DNA of 64,000 nucleotides from GCA-002733465 sp965230525. Its GTDB lineage: Bacteria > Pseudomonadota > Gammaproteobacteria > Enterobacterales > Kangiellaceae. A program made the translations under genes and the position numbers. Location: contig OZ246008.1 in assembly GCA_965230525.1 (NCBI GenBank), positions 248,001-312,000 on the forward strand, given 5' to 3'. The notes below the pieces were generated by a model that saw nothing but the letters and a program-made list of their open reading frames with translations, was not told the DNA's origin and made no database searches. Shown piece after piece: positions 52,511 to 62,207 of this stretch (position 1 is the first letter of the stretch; each line of letters starts with the position of its first letter).

Positions 52511-53434
52511 TTAATATTTAAAGTAGTGATCAACAAGGAGTGCAACAAACATCAATAACAAATAATTTACGGAATACTTAAACGTATCCATAGCAATCTT
52601 ACGCTCCTTGGATAATTTAAGTCGGATGGCATAAATTAAGAAAATAATGCCCAAGATACTCGAACTAACCAAATAGATTAACCCAGACATATGAGTTAAG
52701 TAAGGCAACAAACCCGCGAAAAATAGTAGGATAGTGTAAAGAATAATATTAGTTTTGGTAAATTCAATGCCGTGGGTGACTGGCAACATTGGAATATCCG
52801 CCTTGGCATACTCATCTCTTCTAAAAATGGCCAGTGCCCAAAAGTGGGGAGGTGTCCAGACGAAAACAATCAAAACAAGGAGTAGCGCATGGGGATGAAT
52901 ATTACCGCCGTAGCCATCAACCGCAGTCCACCCAAGCAGTGGAGGAATAGCACCGCTTAACCCTCCAATGACAATGTTTTGGGGTGTCGCACGTTTTAAA
53001 TACATAGTGTAAACAAACGCGTAACCCACTAAACCAAAAAAGGTTAATAAAGCGGTTAACGGGTTGATGTAAAAGTACAACATTAGTAACGATGAAATGG
53101 ATAAAAAGGCAGCAAAAACTATCGCCTGTTTATCACTAATTTTACCGCTAGCAACGGGCCGTTTCAGCGTTCGTGCCATAATCGCATCTATCTTTTGATC
53201 GACCACATGGTTGACCACTGCCGCGCCACCGGACGCAAAGCCAATTCCAATGGTCGCAACAATTAAAATATCCCACGGAACCATACCAGGTGTTGCCATG
53301 AACATGCCGACCACCGCAGTAATCAGGATCAATGCCACAACCTTTGGTTTTGTCAGTTCAAGATAATCGCGCCAAGTCGGTTTTAACTTCTGGCTCATCG
53401 GATTCTCTGAAAGAGTTTGTTTGGTGTTAGACAT
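52511..53434 (-). CDS. cyoE: Protoheme IX farnesyltransferase
   Basis: The product has 307 residues from ATG 53434. The start has AGGG 6 nt upstream and overlaps the ctaA stop by 8 bp (an ATG at 53452 is also in frame). The UbiA-type membrane fold has DYLELTKPKVV, the first Asp-rich motif VNHVVDQKIDAIMARTLKRP, and the second DEYAKADIPMLPVTHG. It attaches farnesyl to heme b, giving heme O, the precursor of heme A used by this oxidase. Confidence 0.95.
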   Translation of the reverse strand: MSNTKQTLSENPMSQKLKPTWRDYLELTKPKVVALILITAVVGMFMATPGMVPWDILIVATIGIGFASGGAAVVNHVVDQKIDAIMARTLKRPVASGKISDKQAIVFAAFLSISSLLMLYFYINPLTALLTFFGLVGYAFVYTMYLKRATPQNIVIGGLSGAIPPLLGWTAVDGYGGNIHPHALLLVLIVFVWTPPHFWALAIFRRDEYAKADIPMLPVTHGIEFTKTNIILYTILLFFAGLLPYLTHMSGLIYLVSSSILGIIFLIYAIRLKLSKERKIAMDTFKYSVNYLLLMFVALLVDHYFKY

Positions 53435-54479
53435 CAGCAGCCCTCGACTCATTACGTGGAGTCTCTGCCGCCTTTTCGGTCTGACTTTGACTAAACAATA
53501 GTGTGGCTAAAATTCCCATTACGACTAGCAGTATAGCGCCGACACCATTGTGGGCGACCGCATTATACAATGACAGCTGAAAGACAATATTAAACACGCC
53601 CAAAGTAACTTGTACTAACAAGAGCGCGCCGATGATCTTTCCGAAAGTCTTAAGTAAGCTTGACCCAGAATTGACAATTAATTTAACACTCAATAACAGC
53701 AATATAATACTGGCAACGATGGCACCGATTCTATGACTCGCATGAATGGCGATTCGAGCTTCCGCTTCTAAAATTCCAAACTCATAATTTTCTGCTTCTT
53801 GTGCAAGAGGGTTAAACCCTGTGACAAAGTCACCCTGTTTAAACCATTCACCTTGGCAGATAGGAAGTTCGTAACAGATGGTTGCGGCATAATTTGCTGA
53901 TGTCCATCCACCCAACATAATTTGAAGTGTTAATACAACTAAAGCCAGAACAGTCAGTTTTTTAAATTGATTTTGAGTCTCGACTGAAATCGGCGAGACA
54001 AATTGATAGTGATAGCGACTTGCCAGTATTGCAAGCAACGTCAGGGTTGCAAATCCGCCCATTAAATGAGCCATCACTATGACTGGATGAAGCTTCATTG
54101 TGACAGTCCACATACCAAGCGCGGCTTGAAATATCACTAAAATTAACAAACCGAAAGAGTGGGTTCGCGCCGAACGATTCTCTGGTTTTAAACTTAACAG
54201 CGCCAATCCCAAAACCAGCAGTCCGAGAGTTCCGGCAAAATAACGATGCACCATTTCCGGCCAGGCTTTATCAAATTCATAAGGTCTTTCTGGAAAAGCT
54301 TGGTTGGCAACAGCAATATCAGCTTGTTTAGTGGGAATATGTTTAAACCCGTAACAACCAGGCCAATCAGGGCACCCAAGCCCAGCATCCGACAAGCGAG
54401 TAAACGCGCCTAACAAAACTACTACCAACGCAAATGCTGTAGCGGCAATTGCAAATTTTTTAATCATTGTTTGATTCAT
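53427..54479 (-). CDS. ctaA: Heme A synthase (CtaA/COX15 family)
   Basis: The product has 350 residues and eight helices. RLSDAGLGCPDWPGCYG near the start and EMVHRYFAGTLG hold a conserved heme-ligand His. HLMGGFATLTLLA and AIHASHRIGAI carry further His ligands, and AVAHNGVGAILLV is near the end. It oxidises the heme O methyl group to formyl, yielding heme A. The overlap with cyoE makes the two consecutive heme steps tightly coupled. Confidence 0.94.
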   Translation of the reverse strand: MNQTMIKKFAIAATAFALVVVLLGAFTRLSDAGLGCPDWPGCYGFKHIPTKQADIAVANQAFPERPYEFDKAWPEMVHRYFAGTLGLLVLGLALLSLKPENRSARTHSFGLLILVIFQAALGMWTVTMKLHPVIVMAHLMGGFATLTLLAILASRYHYQFVSPISVETQNQFKKLTVLALVVLTLQIMLGGWTSANYAATICYELPICQGEWFKQGDFVTGFNPLAQEAENYEFGILEAEARIAIHASHRIGAIVASIILLLLSVKLIVNSGSSLLKTFGKIIGALLLVQVTLGVFNIVFQLSLYNAVAHNGVGAILLVVMGILATLLFSQSQTEKAAETPRNESRAADV

Positions 54480-54511
54480 GTAAATCGTCTTAACCTAACT
54501 TCAAGTTCTAA

Positions 54512-55156
54512 TTATCCAAGTCTTGAGTACTTGAACAAATGCAATATATCTTTTCTTAACTTACGGCTCATCAAAGGCGCATCCTTTTCATCGGTGACTA
54601 AGGGGTAGCGCATAAAAATATTGCCGAGAGGGTCCACTAAGTAAATATAATTGGCAGGTAGCGGTAATGATTTCCCGCTGTGAGTAGTCTCTCGCGGAAC
54701 GACGCCAATGTTATTAAACTGGCTAGTCGCCATTGGAAACGCCCCAACGTCAATTTGATTATCTTCAGGAACCACTACTAACTGATTAATTCGACTCGCT
54801 TCTTTACCCAAACCTAAATAGGTTTGATTGACTGTATGTAAATTGATGTTTGCACAATTTTGGTCACAACGGCGAGTATCAAGAGGCACGATCCACCAAT
54901 AAAGCGTTTCAAATTCTTTACCAGTAATGACTGTCTGCTGATCTTTAAAAAAGTCATAGTCTTCGATATCCGTAAGTTGCTCTTTAGCTATTAATTCTCC
55001 TTGAGCACCGGAAGCACCCGAAAACCAATTGCCAAAATAAGCGGAGTAGGCTAATACCACTGGTGTAATAAACATGACAAACAGCAGAACTAATGTTTTG
55101 CGATTCTTGGCAACATTTTCATTGTGCGACTGATTTTTGTTTTCATCAAAATCCAC
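54512..55156 (-). CDS. Cytochrome oxidase-associated membrane-anchored protein
   Basis: The 214-residue product has an N-terminal anchor (about 21-43) and an extracytoplasmic region with PLDTRRCDQNCANIN and YLVDPLGNIFMRYPL, a thioredoxin-fold-like end resembling SCO relatives. Such proteins occur in many gammaproteobacterial cox operons between SURF1 and ctaA. Their exact role is undefined but is thought to be in oxidase assembly. The lone C-x3-C pair could bind copper or take part in thiol exchange. Confidence 0.75.
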   Translation of the reverse strand: MDFDENKNQSHNENVAKNRKTLVLLFVMFITPVVLAYSAYFGNWFSGASGAQGELIAKEQLTDIEDYDFFKDQQTVITGKEFETLYWWIVPLDTRRCDQNCANINLHTVNQTYLGLGKEASRINQLVVVPEDNQIDVGAFPMATSQFNNIGVVPRETTHSGKSLPLPANYIYLVDPLGNIFMRYPLVTDEKDAPLMSRKLRKDILHLFKYSRLG

Positions 55157-55224
55157 AATCTTTTCCTCTAAATTTCAAATTACTTTCTAACGACGAGATC
55201 ACGTTGACGCTTTTTTCCATAAGC

Positions 55225-55971
55225 TCAATCGTCGACCCGTTTAATTAATACGAACAAACTCACAATTAAAAAGGCCAAGGATAATGAAAACCATTGAAAC
55301 GCATAGGCTAAATGCTTTTCTGGCATCATGCTGACCCACGCCCAGTCAACCGTTAACGCGTAATCATTTTGCTTATCCATTCTCAGCAAATAAGGCTCAA
55401 TTTTAATGTCCAACTTAGTTTCCAGTTGACTCACGATACTAGCGTCGAGAACAGGTACTCTGATGGTATTCCCAAACTCTTCTATTTCTGCATCGCCCGA
55501 TAACACTTGGCGGTTAATGGGGTATAGCCGAGCCTTTAATTGCCAATAACTCGCAGGCAATTCCACTTGCGGCAGTTCACTTCGGTTGGCTAAACCAGCA
55601 ATCCACCCCCGATTAACCAGTAAATTCTTTTTACTTTCAACATCATGCACGAGATTCAAAACGTGGTAACCGAGTTCGCCATTCTGAATTTTGTTTTCGA
55701 CTAAAATATTCTTTCGTTTAGCGAGTTCGACTTCGAGTTGCACAGGCACAAACTGCTTCAGATCATCTTCAGTCAAGTCTAGCAATTGAGTTTTAAGTTG
55801 ATTTTGATTACTGGCTAAAATATCCAGTCTTTGTTGCTTCTCTTGAGCTCGCGACAACTGCCAATAACCTAACTCATTGAGGCCCATTTGCACTAATAGA
55901 AAAACAATTAGGAACCAGAAATTAATGGTTAACTGGTATTTTCCGATTTTGTATTGCACAGAATGAGGCAA
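55225..55971 (-). CDS. SURF1-family cytochrome oxidase assembly protein
   Basis: The 248-residue product has an N-terminal helix (about 14-34) and a C-terminal helix (about 224-243) around an extracytoplasmic domain. Conserved features are LGYWQLSRAQEKQQRL, GYHVLNLV, NLLVNRGWIAG, and the late YALTVDWAWVSMMPEKHLAYAFQWF. SURF1 helps insert heme a into subunit I. Its place in the cox operon fits. Confidence 0.93.
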   Translation of the reverse strand: MPHSVQYKIGKYQLTINFWFLIVFLLVQMGLNELGYWQLSRAQEKQQRLDILASNQNQLKTQLLDLTEDDLKQFVPVQLEVELAKRKNILVENKIQNGELGYHVLNLVHDVESKKNLLVNRGWIAGLANRSELPQVELPASYWQLKARLYPINRQVLSGDAEIEEFGNTIRVPVLDASIVSQLETKLDIKIEPYLLRMDKQNDYALTVDWAWVSMMPEKHLAYAFQWFSLSLAFLIVSLFVLIKRVDD

Positions 55972-56054
55972 AATCGTTTATCCACTAGTAAAAAAGCCTT
56001 AGGGCGCGTATTCTATCATTATTACAAACCTTCAACCTAGGAAAACAGCTACAA

Positions 56055-56276
56055 ATGATAGCGAAAATTCTTATACTGCTAATGATGATTGGCATTTTGT
56101 TTACCCTCTTTAGAGCGCTGTATTTTTTGGTCACAGGTAAACAAGACTCTAAGAAAGTAGTCAATAGTTTGAGCTGGCGGATTGGGCTATCCATTGCTCT
56201 ATTTGTATTTATTGTTTTTGCGGTTTTTATGGGCTGGATTGAACCGCATGGATTACCCATCGTCAATCAACCCTAA
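56055..56276 (+). CDS. Twin-transmembrane protein (DUF2909)
   Basis: The 73-residue protein has two hydrophobic helices (about 5-24 and 47-69) and the short loop VTGKQDSKKVVNSLSWRIGLS typical of DUF2909. It lies on the opposite strand between cox III and SURF1, a position commonly seen in gammaproteobacterial cox operons. The role is unknown, presumably in oxidase assembly. Confidence 0.85.
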   Translation: MIAKILILLMMIGILFTLFRALYFLVTGKQDSKKVVNSLSWRIGLSIALFVFIVFAVFMGWIEPHGLPIVNQP

Positions 56277-56328
56277 ATCTAATTTTGCGTTAACTTTCAG
56301 TAACATCCAAAGCAATTCTTTCAGACAT

Positions 56329-56357
56329 AAAAAAACCGAAGCAAGCTTCGGTTTTTT
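56329..56357. terminator. Bidirectional terminator between DUF2909 and cox III
   Basis: AAAAAACCGAAGC / GCTTCGGTTTTTT is a near-perfect stem with a two-base loop and T-runs on both strands. Confidence 0.85.
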
Positions 56358-56373
56358 TCGAATCAATTTATCT

Positions 56374-57306
56374 CTATAACAAGTAAACGAAGATAAATAG
56401 AAACAACCAAACAACATCAACAAAATGCCAGTACCAAGCACCCGCTTCATAAGCAAAATGATGCTTAGGAGTAAAATGACCTTTTGCACAACGTATCGAT
56501 AACACAATAAGGAAAATAGTACCTATGGTTACGTGGAAGCCATGAAACCCAGTCAACATAAAGAAAGTAGAACCGTAAATACCACTTCCAAGTGTTAGGC
56601 CTAAATCATTATAAGCATGATAGTACTCGTAAACCTGTAAACATAAGAAAATGATACCGAGAAGCGCTGTAATCGATGTGTAGTTTAAAAGCGCTTGGCG
56701 ATTATTTTCTTTCAATGCGTGGTGAGCAATTGTCAATGTCCATGAACTAGTCAATAGAATCACGGTATTGATGGCAGGCAGTCCCATCGCTGGCATCGCT
56801 GTGGTAGTGGTTCCGTCTGGCGTTTTTGTAAGCGGCCATTCGGGTAAGAAGTCTGGCCATAAAAGTGCGTGGGTCATCGCGTTGTTACCTTCCCCACCTA
56901 GCCATGGCAATACTAATTGACGTACGTAAAGTAATGCGCCAAAGAATGCTGCAAAAAACATGACCTCTGAGGTAATGAACCAAAGCATACCTTGCTTGAA
57001 CGAACGATCCATTTGTGCGCTATATAAACCGCCCATAGACTCGCGAATAGTATCGCGCCACCAAGCCCACATCATATAAACCATAATAGCTAAGCCGAGG
57101 GTCATGATCATTCCGCCCCAATCGCTAAATAGCACTTGGAAGCTGAAAGAATCAGACTCTAAAGGAACATATTTGCCGGTGGTATTTTGAATGAAATTTG
57201 CCCCACCAAAGGCCAACAAAAACAAACCAATTGCGCCAATAATCGGCAACTTGCTCTGTTCTGGCACATAGTAGTTTTCGTATTTTTCTTCTGTTTCAGT
57301 GCTCAT
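56374..57306 (-). CDS. coxC: Cytochrome c oxidase subunit III
   Basis: The 310-residue, seven-helix protein has WWRDTIRESMGGLYSAQMDRSFKQGMLWFITSEVMFFAAFFGALLY in parts, and HGFHVTIGTIF with the following EAGAWYWHFVDVVWLFLFIFVYLL. It is the third core subunit of the aa3-type oxidase, stabilising subunit I and guiding O2 entry. It lies downstream of coxA and ctaG and ends at a shared terminator. A later twin-helix gene points the other way. Confidence 0.97.
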   Translation of the reverse strand: MSTETEEKYENYYVPEQSKLPIIGAIGLFLLAFGGANFIQNTTGKYVPLESDSFSFQVLFSDWGGMIMTLGLAIMVYMMWAWWRDTIRESMGGLYSAQMDRSFKQGMLWFITSEVMFFAAFFGALLYVRQLVLPWLGGEGNNAMTHALLWPDFLPEWPLTKTPDGTTTTAMPAMGLPAINTVILLTSSWTLTIAHHALKENNRQALLNYTSITALLGIIFLCLQVYEYYHAYNDLGLTLGSGIYGSTFFMLTGFHGFHVTIGTIFLIVLSIRCAKGHFTPKHHFAYEAGAWYWHFVDVVWLFLFIFVYLL

Positions 57307-57339
57307 TGAATGATCTCCATTTAAGCGAATTTTTTCGCT

Positions 57340-57897
57340 TTATTTGGTTGCTCCCGCTGCAGCATTAACTGCCTCGGTCACATTAAATAACTGGTAAGAC
57401 AATGTTAGTCGCGTAATATCTTCTGGTAAGTCAGCATCAATATAAAACTTCATTGGCATTTCAACTTCTTCGCCTGCCACAAGCTTTTGCTGATCAAAGC
57501 AAAAACATTCTGTTTTATTTAAATATAAAGCCGCTTCCCCAGGTGACACACTTGGGACTGTTTGACCCACAATTTCAGATTTAGATGGATTCTTGGCGTA
57601 AAAAATAACTTCATTTAATTCACCCGGATAAACTTCCATCGATTTTACTTTAGAGCCAAATGCCCATGGCATCCCACGATTAACATTTGTCAAAAACTCA
57701 ATCGTTACAACGCGTTTTTTGTCAACCTCTACATTTTGATAGAGTGCTTGCCCTTTTGTTTTACCGTTGATGCCGGTAATGTCACAAAACACGTTGTAAA
57801 GAGGGATTAGAGCAAACGCAAATATAAACATACCGCCAATGATTGCGACCAGTCGCAAGATTAGCTTTTTGTTCTGTTGTTGCATTTGCTCGTCCAT
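57340..57897 (-). CDS. ctaG: Cytochrome oxidase copper assembly protein CtaG/Cox11
   Basis: The 185-residue product has a single N-terminal helix (about 11-31) and an Ig-like domain facing the periplasm. The copper-binding motif CFCF (NKTECFCFDQQKL) is present, as are YNVFCDITGINGKT and MPMKFYIDADLP. It delivers copper to the CuB site of subunit I. It is encoded between coxA and coxC, as expected. Confidence 0.96.
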   Translation of the reverse strand: MDEQMQQQNKKLILRLVAIIGGMFIFAFALIPLYNVFCDITGINGKTKGQALYQNVEVDKKRVVTIEFLTNVNRGMPWAFGSKVKSMEVYPGELNEVIFYAKNPSKSEIVGQTVPSVSPGEAALYLNKTECFCFDQQKLVAGEEVEMPMKFYIDADLPEDITRLTLSYQLFNVTEAVNAAAGATK

Positions 57898-57914
57898 TTT
57901 TCCCCTACCTTACT

Positions 57915-59468
57915 TTAGTCTACTTTAGGTGGTGTACTGAATGAGTGATAAGGTGCCGGTGACGGCAACGCATCCCACTCCAATCCTGTCGCACCTTCCC
58001 ATTGTTTATCTTCAGCTTTCTTACCATTTTTCAAAGTAAGAAGAACGATCACTAAGAAATAAACTTGAGTTAAGCCAAGACCAAATGCACCAATACTTGC
58101 CCACATATTAAAGTCTGCAAACATCATGTTGTAGTCTGGAATACGTCGAGGCATACCAGCTAACCCACTGAAGTGCATTGGGAAGAAAGTTAAGTTTACG
58201 AATATCATGGATAACCAGAAATGGATTTTACCAGCGGTCTCGTTGTACATTTTTCCAGCCCACTTTGGAAGCCAGTAATATACAGCTGCGGTAGTTCCAA
58301 AAATAGCACCCGGGAAGAGTACATAATGGAAATGAGCAACAACGAAGTAAGTATCATGATATTGGAAGTCAACCGGTGCCATTGCAAGCATGACGCCCGA
58401 GAAACCACCTATGGTAAATAAGATTACAAACGCAATTGAAAATAGCATCGGCGTTTCAAAAGTTAACGCGCCTTGCCACATGGTTGCAACCCAGTTGAAC
58501 ACTTTAACACCCGTTGGAACAGCGATTAGCATGGTAGCAATCATAAAGAATAGCTCACCGGCTACTGGCATACCGACTGCAAACATATGATGCGCCCAAA
58601 CGATGAACGAAAGCAATGCGATGGATGCCGTTGCATAAACCATTGATGAGTAACCAAACAATTTCTTTCTAGAAAATGCAGGGATAATTTCAGAAACAAC
58701 CCCAAACGCTGGCAAGATCATAATGTAAACCTCTGGATGCCCGAAGAACCAGAAAATATGCTGGAACATAACGGGGTCACCACCACCGGCGGCATCAAAG
58801 AACGCAGTGCCGAAATGACGGTCGGTTAACATCATGGTCACTGTTCCTGCAAGCACAGGCATAACCATAATTAATAAGAATGCTGTAATTAACCAAGTCC
58901 AAACGAACAATGGCATTTTCATTAGAGTCATTCCAGGTGCACGCATATTAAATACGGTCACGATAACGTTGATTGCACCCATGATGGAAGAAATACCCAT
59001 CATATGAACACCAAGAATAAAGAAATCGGTGCTTGGTGGCCCAAAGGTTGTGGAAAGTGGTGCATAGAAAGTCCAACCAAAGTTGGGTGCCCCGCCGTCC
59101 ATAAACAAAGAAGACAACAAAAGAGTGAAAGCGAACGGGAGAATCCAAAAACTCCAGTTGTTCATTCTTGGTAATGCCATATCAGGTGCACCAATCATCA
59201 TTGGTACGAGCCAGTTAGCAAGACCAACCATGCTCGGCATAACCGCACCGAAAACCATGATCAAGCCATGCATTGTTGTCATTTGGTTAAAGAAGTCAGG
59301 TTGCACAAACTGCAAACCTGGTTGGTAGAGCTCGGCACGGATAACCATAGCCATCGCACCACCAATCAAAAACATAATGAATGAGAACCATAAATACATT
59401 GAGCCAATGTCTTTATGGTTTGTTGTGTATAACCAGCGACTAATGCCGGTTGGATGATGATCGCCCAT
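57915..59468 (-). CDS. coxA: Cytochrome c oxidase subunit I
   Basis: The 517-residue, twelve-helix protein has the low-spin heme ligand His in MTTMHGLIMVFGAVMP, CuB ligands in FWFFGHPEVYIMILP (with the His-Tyr crosslink), and WAHHMFAVG. The HDTYFVVAHFHYVL region with the high-spin heme His is also present. It reduces O2 to water while pumping protons. The downstream region carries its assembly factors. Confidence 0.98.
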   Translation of the reverse strand: MGDHHPTGISRWLYTTNHKDIGSMYLWFSFIMFLIGGAMAMVIRAELYQPGLQFVQPDFFNQMTTMHGLIMVFGAVMPSMVGLANWLVPMMIGAPDMALPRMNNWSFWILPFAFTLLLSSLFMDGGAPNFGWTFYAPLSTTFGPPSTDFFILGVHMMGISSIMGAINVIVTVFNMRAPGMTLMKMPLFVWTWLITAFLLIMVMPVLAGTVTMMLTDRHFGTAFFDAAGGGDPVMFQHIFWFFGHPEVYIMILPAFGVVSEIIPAFSRKKLFGYSSMVYATASIALLSFIVWAHHMFAVGMPVAGELFFMIATMLIAVPTGVKVFNWVATMWQGALTFETPMLFSIAFVILFTIGGFSGVMLAMAPVDFQYHDTYFVVAHFHYVLFPGAIFGTTAAVYYWLPKWAGKMYNETAGKIHFWLSMIFVNLTFFPMHFSGLAGMPRRIPDYNMMFADFNMWASIGAFGLGLTQVYFLVIVLLTLKNGKKAEDKQWEGATGLEWDALPSPAPYHSFSTPPKVD

Positions 59469-59483
59469 TTTGATCGTCTCCTA

Positions 59484-60617
59484 TTAGTTACCGGCTTTAA
59501 AAGCCTGAATGTCAGCAGGTTGAACTTTATCGCCGGTATTATTTTCCCAAGCGTTTCGTTCGTATGTTACTACAGCAGCAAGTTCTGCATCGGTCAGTTG
59601 CGGCCCATAAGCAGCCATTCCTGTGCCAGCCTTACCATTCACAACGATGTCGATGTGCGCCTCAACTGGCCCTAGAGCAATTGGGCTATCCTTAAGTGCT
59701 GGGAATGCTGGTGGCAATCCTAGACCGTTAGGCTGATGACACATGCCACATTTAGCATCGTAAACCTCTTTACCGAGTGTCATTAGCTTATCCATATCCC
59801 AGCTTTGCGCTGCCGCTTCAGCCGCTGCTTTTTCAGCAGCAATTCGTTCTTGGTCTTTTTGTTCCAACCAACCTTTAAAGTCCTCTTTACTTAGTACTTT
59901 AACCACGACAGGCATGAATCCATGGTCCTTTCCGCAAAGCTCTGTACATTGTCCACGGAATATTTTTCCAGCATGTTCAGCAGGAATTGAAGTCCAAGTT
60001 TCATTAATAAAACCAGGGATCGCATCTTTCTTAACCGCTAAATCAGGTACCCACCAAGAGTGAATAACATCTGATGCCGTAACCAAAAAGCGTACTTTAG
60101 TCTCCGCAGGAATAACCAACGCGTTATCAACTTCAAGTAAGTAGTGTTCATCTTTTTCAGTCAGAGAGCGATCTAAGTTACTAAAAAACTCTACATCATG
60201 CTCCAAGTATTTATAGTGCCATTTCCACTGTGAGCCTGTGACTTGAATGCTCATTTCTGGATTTGACGCATCTTCCATTTTTATTAGCAATTTAACCGCA
60301 GGGATAGTCAAGTAGATAAGAATAATGATAGGGATAATTGTCCAAATCATTTCTACTTTAGTACTGTGCGAAAACTTAGCAGGTACTGGATGCTTAGATT
60401 TTCGATGAAAAATGAATGAATATATCATCGCACCGAATACAACAACCGAAATAGCAACCATTACCCAAACAACGATCATATGAAGGTTGAATGCTTCGTT
60501 ACTCGTTTCAGTCACTCCGGGGCGCATATTCATATCAGATGCGGCCTGTACGACACCGTTAAACACAAAGGTTAACAATGAAGCAATGCCGGCAATCAAC
60601 TTACGTCGAATGGCCAT
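59484..60617 (-). CDS. coxB: Cytochrome c oxidase subunit II with fused cytochrome c domain
   Basis: The 377-residue product has a signal peptide, two helices, a CuA domain and an extra C-terminal cytochrome c domain. The CuA site is HSWWVPDLAVKKD plus RGQCTELCGKDHGFMPV. The heme c motif is CGMCH, with the axial Met probably in GTGMAAYGP. The fusion gives a caa3-type electron entry. It is the first gene of the cox operon. Ala/Glu-rich sequence (AAEKAAAEAAAQ) links the two domains. Confidence 0.97.
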   Translation of the reverse strand: MAIRRKLIAGIASLLTFVFNGVVQAASDMNMRPGVTETSNEAFNLHMIVVWVMVAISVVVFGAMIYSFIFHRKSKHPVPAKFSHSTKVEMIWTIIPIIILIYLTIPAVKLLIKMEDASNPEMSIQVTGSQWKWHYKYLEHDVEFFSNLDRSLTEKDEHYLLEVDNALVIPAETKVRFLVTASDVIHSWWVPDLAVKKDAIPGFINETWTSIPAEHAGKIFRGQCTELCGKDHGFMPVVVKVLSKEDFKGWLEQKDQERIAAEKAAAEAAAQSWDMDKLMTLGKEVYDAKCGMCHQPNGLGLPPAFPALKDSPIALGPVEAHIDIVVNGKAGTGMAAYGPQLTDAELAAVVTYERNAWENNTGDKVQPADIQAFKAGN

Positions 60618-60877
60618 TGAGGGATCTCCACTTTTATTGTTAAAACGACAGAGCCGTCTTTTAGATTGTTTATTGGAATAAGGAATTTAGGGTGATTTTC
60701 GGACATTCATTGGGAAAATCATAAATAGACACCCATACCCCTCCTTATTGTGGTGGAATTATAAGGGCTGAGAGGTAGGAATCAAGCAAAATAATCGTCA
60801 ATTGCAAAGTGACAAATTGCCGCATTATTGATTTGGCGCAATAGAATGTGTACTTTTTACCCGCATTCAGGCCTAAG

Positions 60878-61558
60878 CTAACGAGTTAATGCCTTTATTT
60901 GCTCTTCAATTGGGTAATCAGGGTAGACTTGCTTAAAGCGGTTTAACTCTGATTTAGCTGATTCAATACTACCAGCTTTTAGCAATTCGATAATATCTCG
61001 CGCCCAGGCATCCTGTTCGGGATAATCCGCTTTTTTCAATTCGTTGCCTGTATATATCCCTTTTTCCAGTAATTCGGTCGCATCAAGCTCTGATGAACCA
61101 ATTTCAACCGCTGATGATTCTGATTGAGTGATAACTCGCTCTGGCATAACTGAAGGGTTTTCCAACGCTGGTAGTTCTCGCTTCTCACGGGCGACCGCCT
61201 CCACATTATCCTTTTCCGTGATCTCCTCGGATTGCATCTTGACAATGGTCGTCTCCGAATGAGTGGTCTCTTTATATGTCGGCTCGGGGAACAATAAAGT
61301 GTTATAGGCAAGCACCGTAAACACCATGCCAGACCCTATATAAAGCGGAAGGGCCAGTTTTCGCCAAAACGAAATACGATATTCTGTTGGCCTTTTTCGG
61401 TCAAGTTCTCGGTTAGCCGCAGCGATAATTTGTTTATCAATTACCGAGTCAACCGCTCCCATTTCTGAATCATCCAAGGCACTTTTCAAATGCCTGAGAT
61501 CTGATTCAAGTTCAGCATCCAGTTCGTGCTTATTATCGAAAGAATTTGTAGTGTTCAT
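60878..61558 (-). CDS. Membrane anti-sigma-factor-like protein
   Basis: The product has 226 residues from ATG 61558, supported by GGAG 9 nt upstream. An upstream in-frame ATG at 61612 lies inside the sigma gene. The cytoplasmic N-terminus is rich in acidic residues (DAELESDLRHLKSALDDSE). A single helix at about 70-92 (LALPLYIGSGMVFTVLAYNTLLF) is followed by a long acidic linker and a C-terminal helical segment (AWARDIIELLKAGSIESAKSELNRFK). It starts directly after the ECF sigma gene, which suggests it is the cognate inhibitor. The extracytoplasmic part looks unlike standard sensors. Confidence 0.72.
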   Translation of the reverse strand: MNTTNSFDNKHELDAELESDLRHLKSALDDSEMGAVDSVIDKQIIAAANRELDRKRPTEYRISFWRKLALPLYIGSGMVFTVLAYNTLLFPEPTYKETTHSETTIVKMQSEEITEKDNVEAVAREKRELPALENPSVMPERVITQSESSAVEIGSSELDATELLEKGIYTGNELKKADYPEQDAWARDIIELLKAGSIESAKSELNRFKQVYPDYPIEEQIKALTR

Positions 61559-61559
61559 T

Positions 61560-62207
61560 TTAATTGGCTCCAAAAGAGTTTCCGAGCGCCTCTTTAAGTT
61601 TTTTGGTCGCATATCGAAGGCGACTTTTAACTGTTTCCTTTCCGCAATTCATAATTTCTGAAATATCATCCAATGAAAGTCCTTCATTCAATTTAAGCAG
61701 TAAGGTATTCCTTTGTTCAAAAGGCAGTAGTGCAATTTGCTCCCTCAATTTTTCAACTAATGCTTTATTAACTTGATTTTCGATTTTTTCCGCCGCTAGA
61801 TGAAAATCTTCAGCGACTTTATCTTCTTCATATTCGCAGTCATGATTCCTTTTTTTCTCTTTGCGATAAATATCGATGACATGATTTGTTGCGATGCGGT
61901 AAAGGTAAGTCGTGAAAAGTGCTTTTGGTTGATAACGAGACCTATTTTTGATCACTTTCATCCAAATCTCTTGAAAGCATTCTTCGGCCATTGCTCGACT
62001 AGAAAACTGCCTTAGACAATACCGCATTAAACTATTCTTATGTCTAGAATAAAGTACCTCAAATGCCTGAGAGTGGCCTTGAGCGTATTTAAGAATCAAT
62101 TGTTCATCGGTGGTATCTTTTTGCATAGCCGTAGTGAACTTCAATTTACAGTCGTTTGCAACTGCAGCGTCAAAATTATCTATGGCGATAGCACTCGTTC
62201 TCATCAT
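61560..62207 (-). CDS. ECF-family RNA polymerase sigma factor (second pair)
   Basis: The frame encodes 215 residues. The first 27 (to ATG 62126) are atypical for the family, so a start at MQKDTTDEQL is plausible, although neither has a clear ribosome binding site. Region 2 is FEVLYSRHKNSLMRYCLRQF and YLYRIATNHVIDIYRKEKKR. Region 4 is LLPFEQRNTLLLKLNEGLSLDDISEIMNCGKETVKSRLRYATKKL. It is distinct from the ECF factor at 9123-9638. The gene pair stands apart from the cox operon. Confidence 0.92.
   Translation of the reverse strand: MMRTSAIAIDNFDAAVANDCKLKFTTAMQKDTTDEQLILKYAQGHSQAFEVLYSRHKNSLMRYCLRQFSSRAMAEECFQEIWMKVIKNRSRYQPKALFTTYLYRIATNHVIDIYRKEKKRNHDCEYEEDKVAEDFHLAAEKIENQVNKALVEKLREQIALLPFEQRNTLLLKLNEGLSLDDISEIMNCGKETVKSRLRYATKKLKEALGNSFGAN

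Noticed and set aside
58205..59328. Open frames on both strands inside coxA
   Set aside because: They are shadows of the highly conserved coxA frame and have no supporting start sites.
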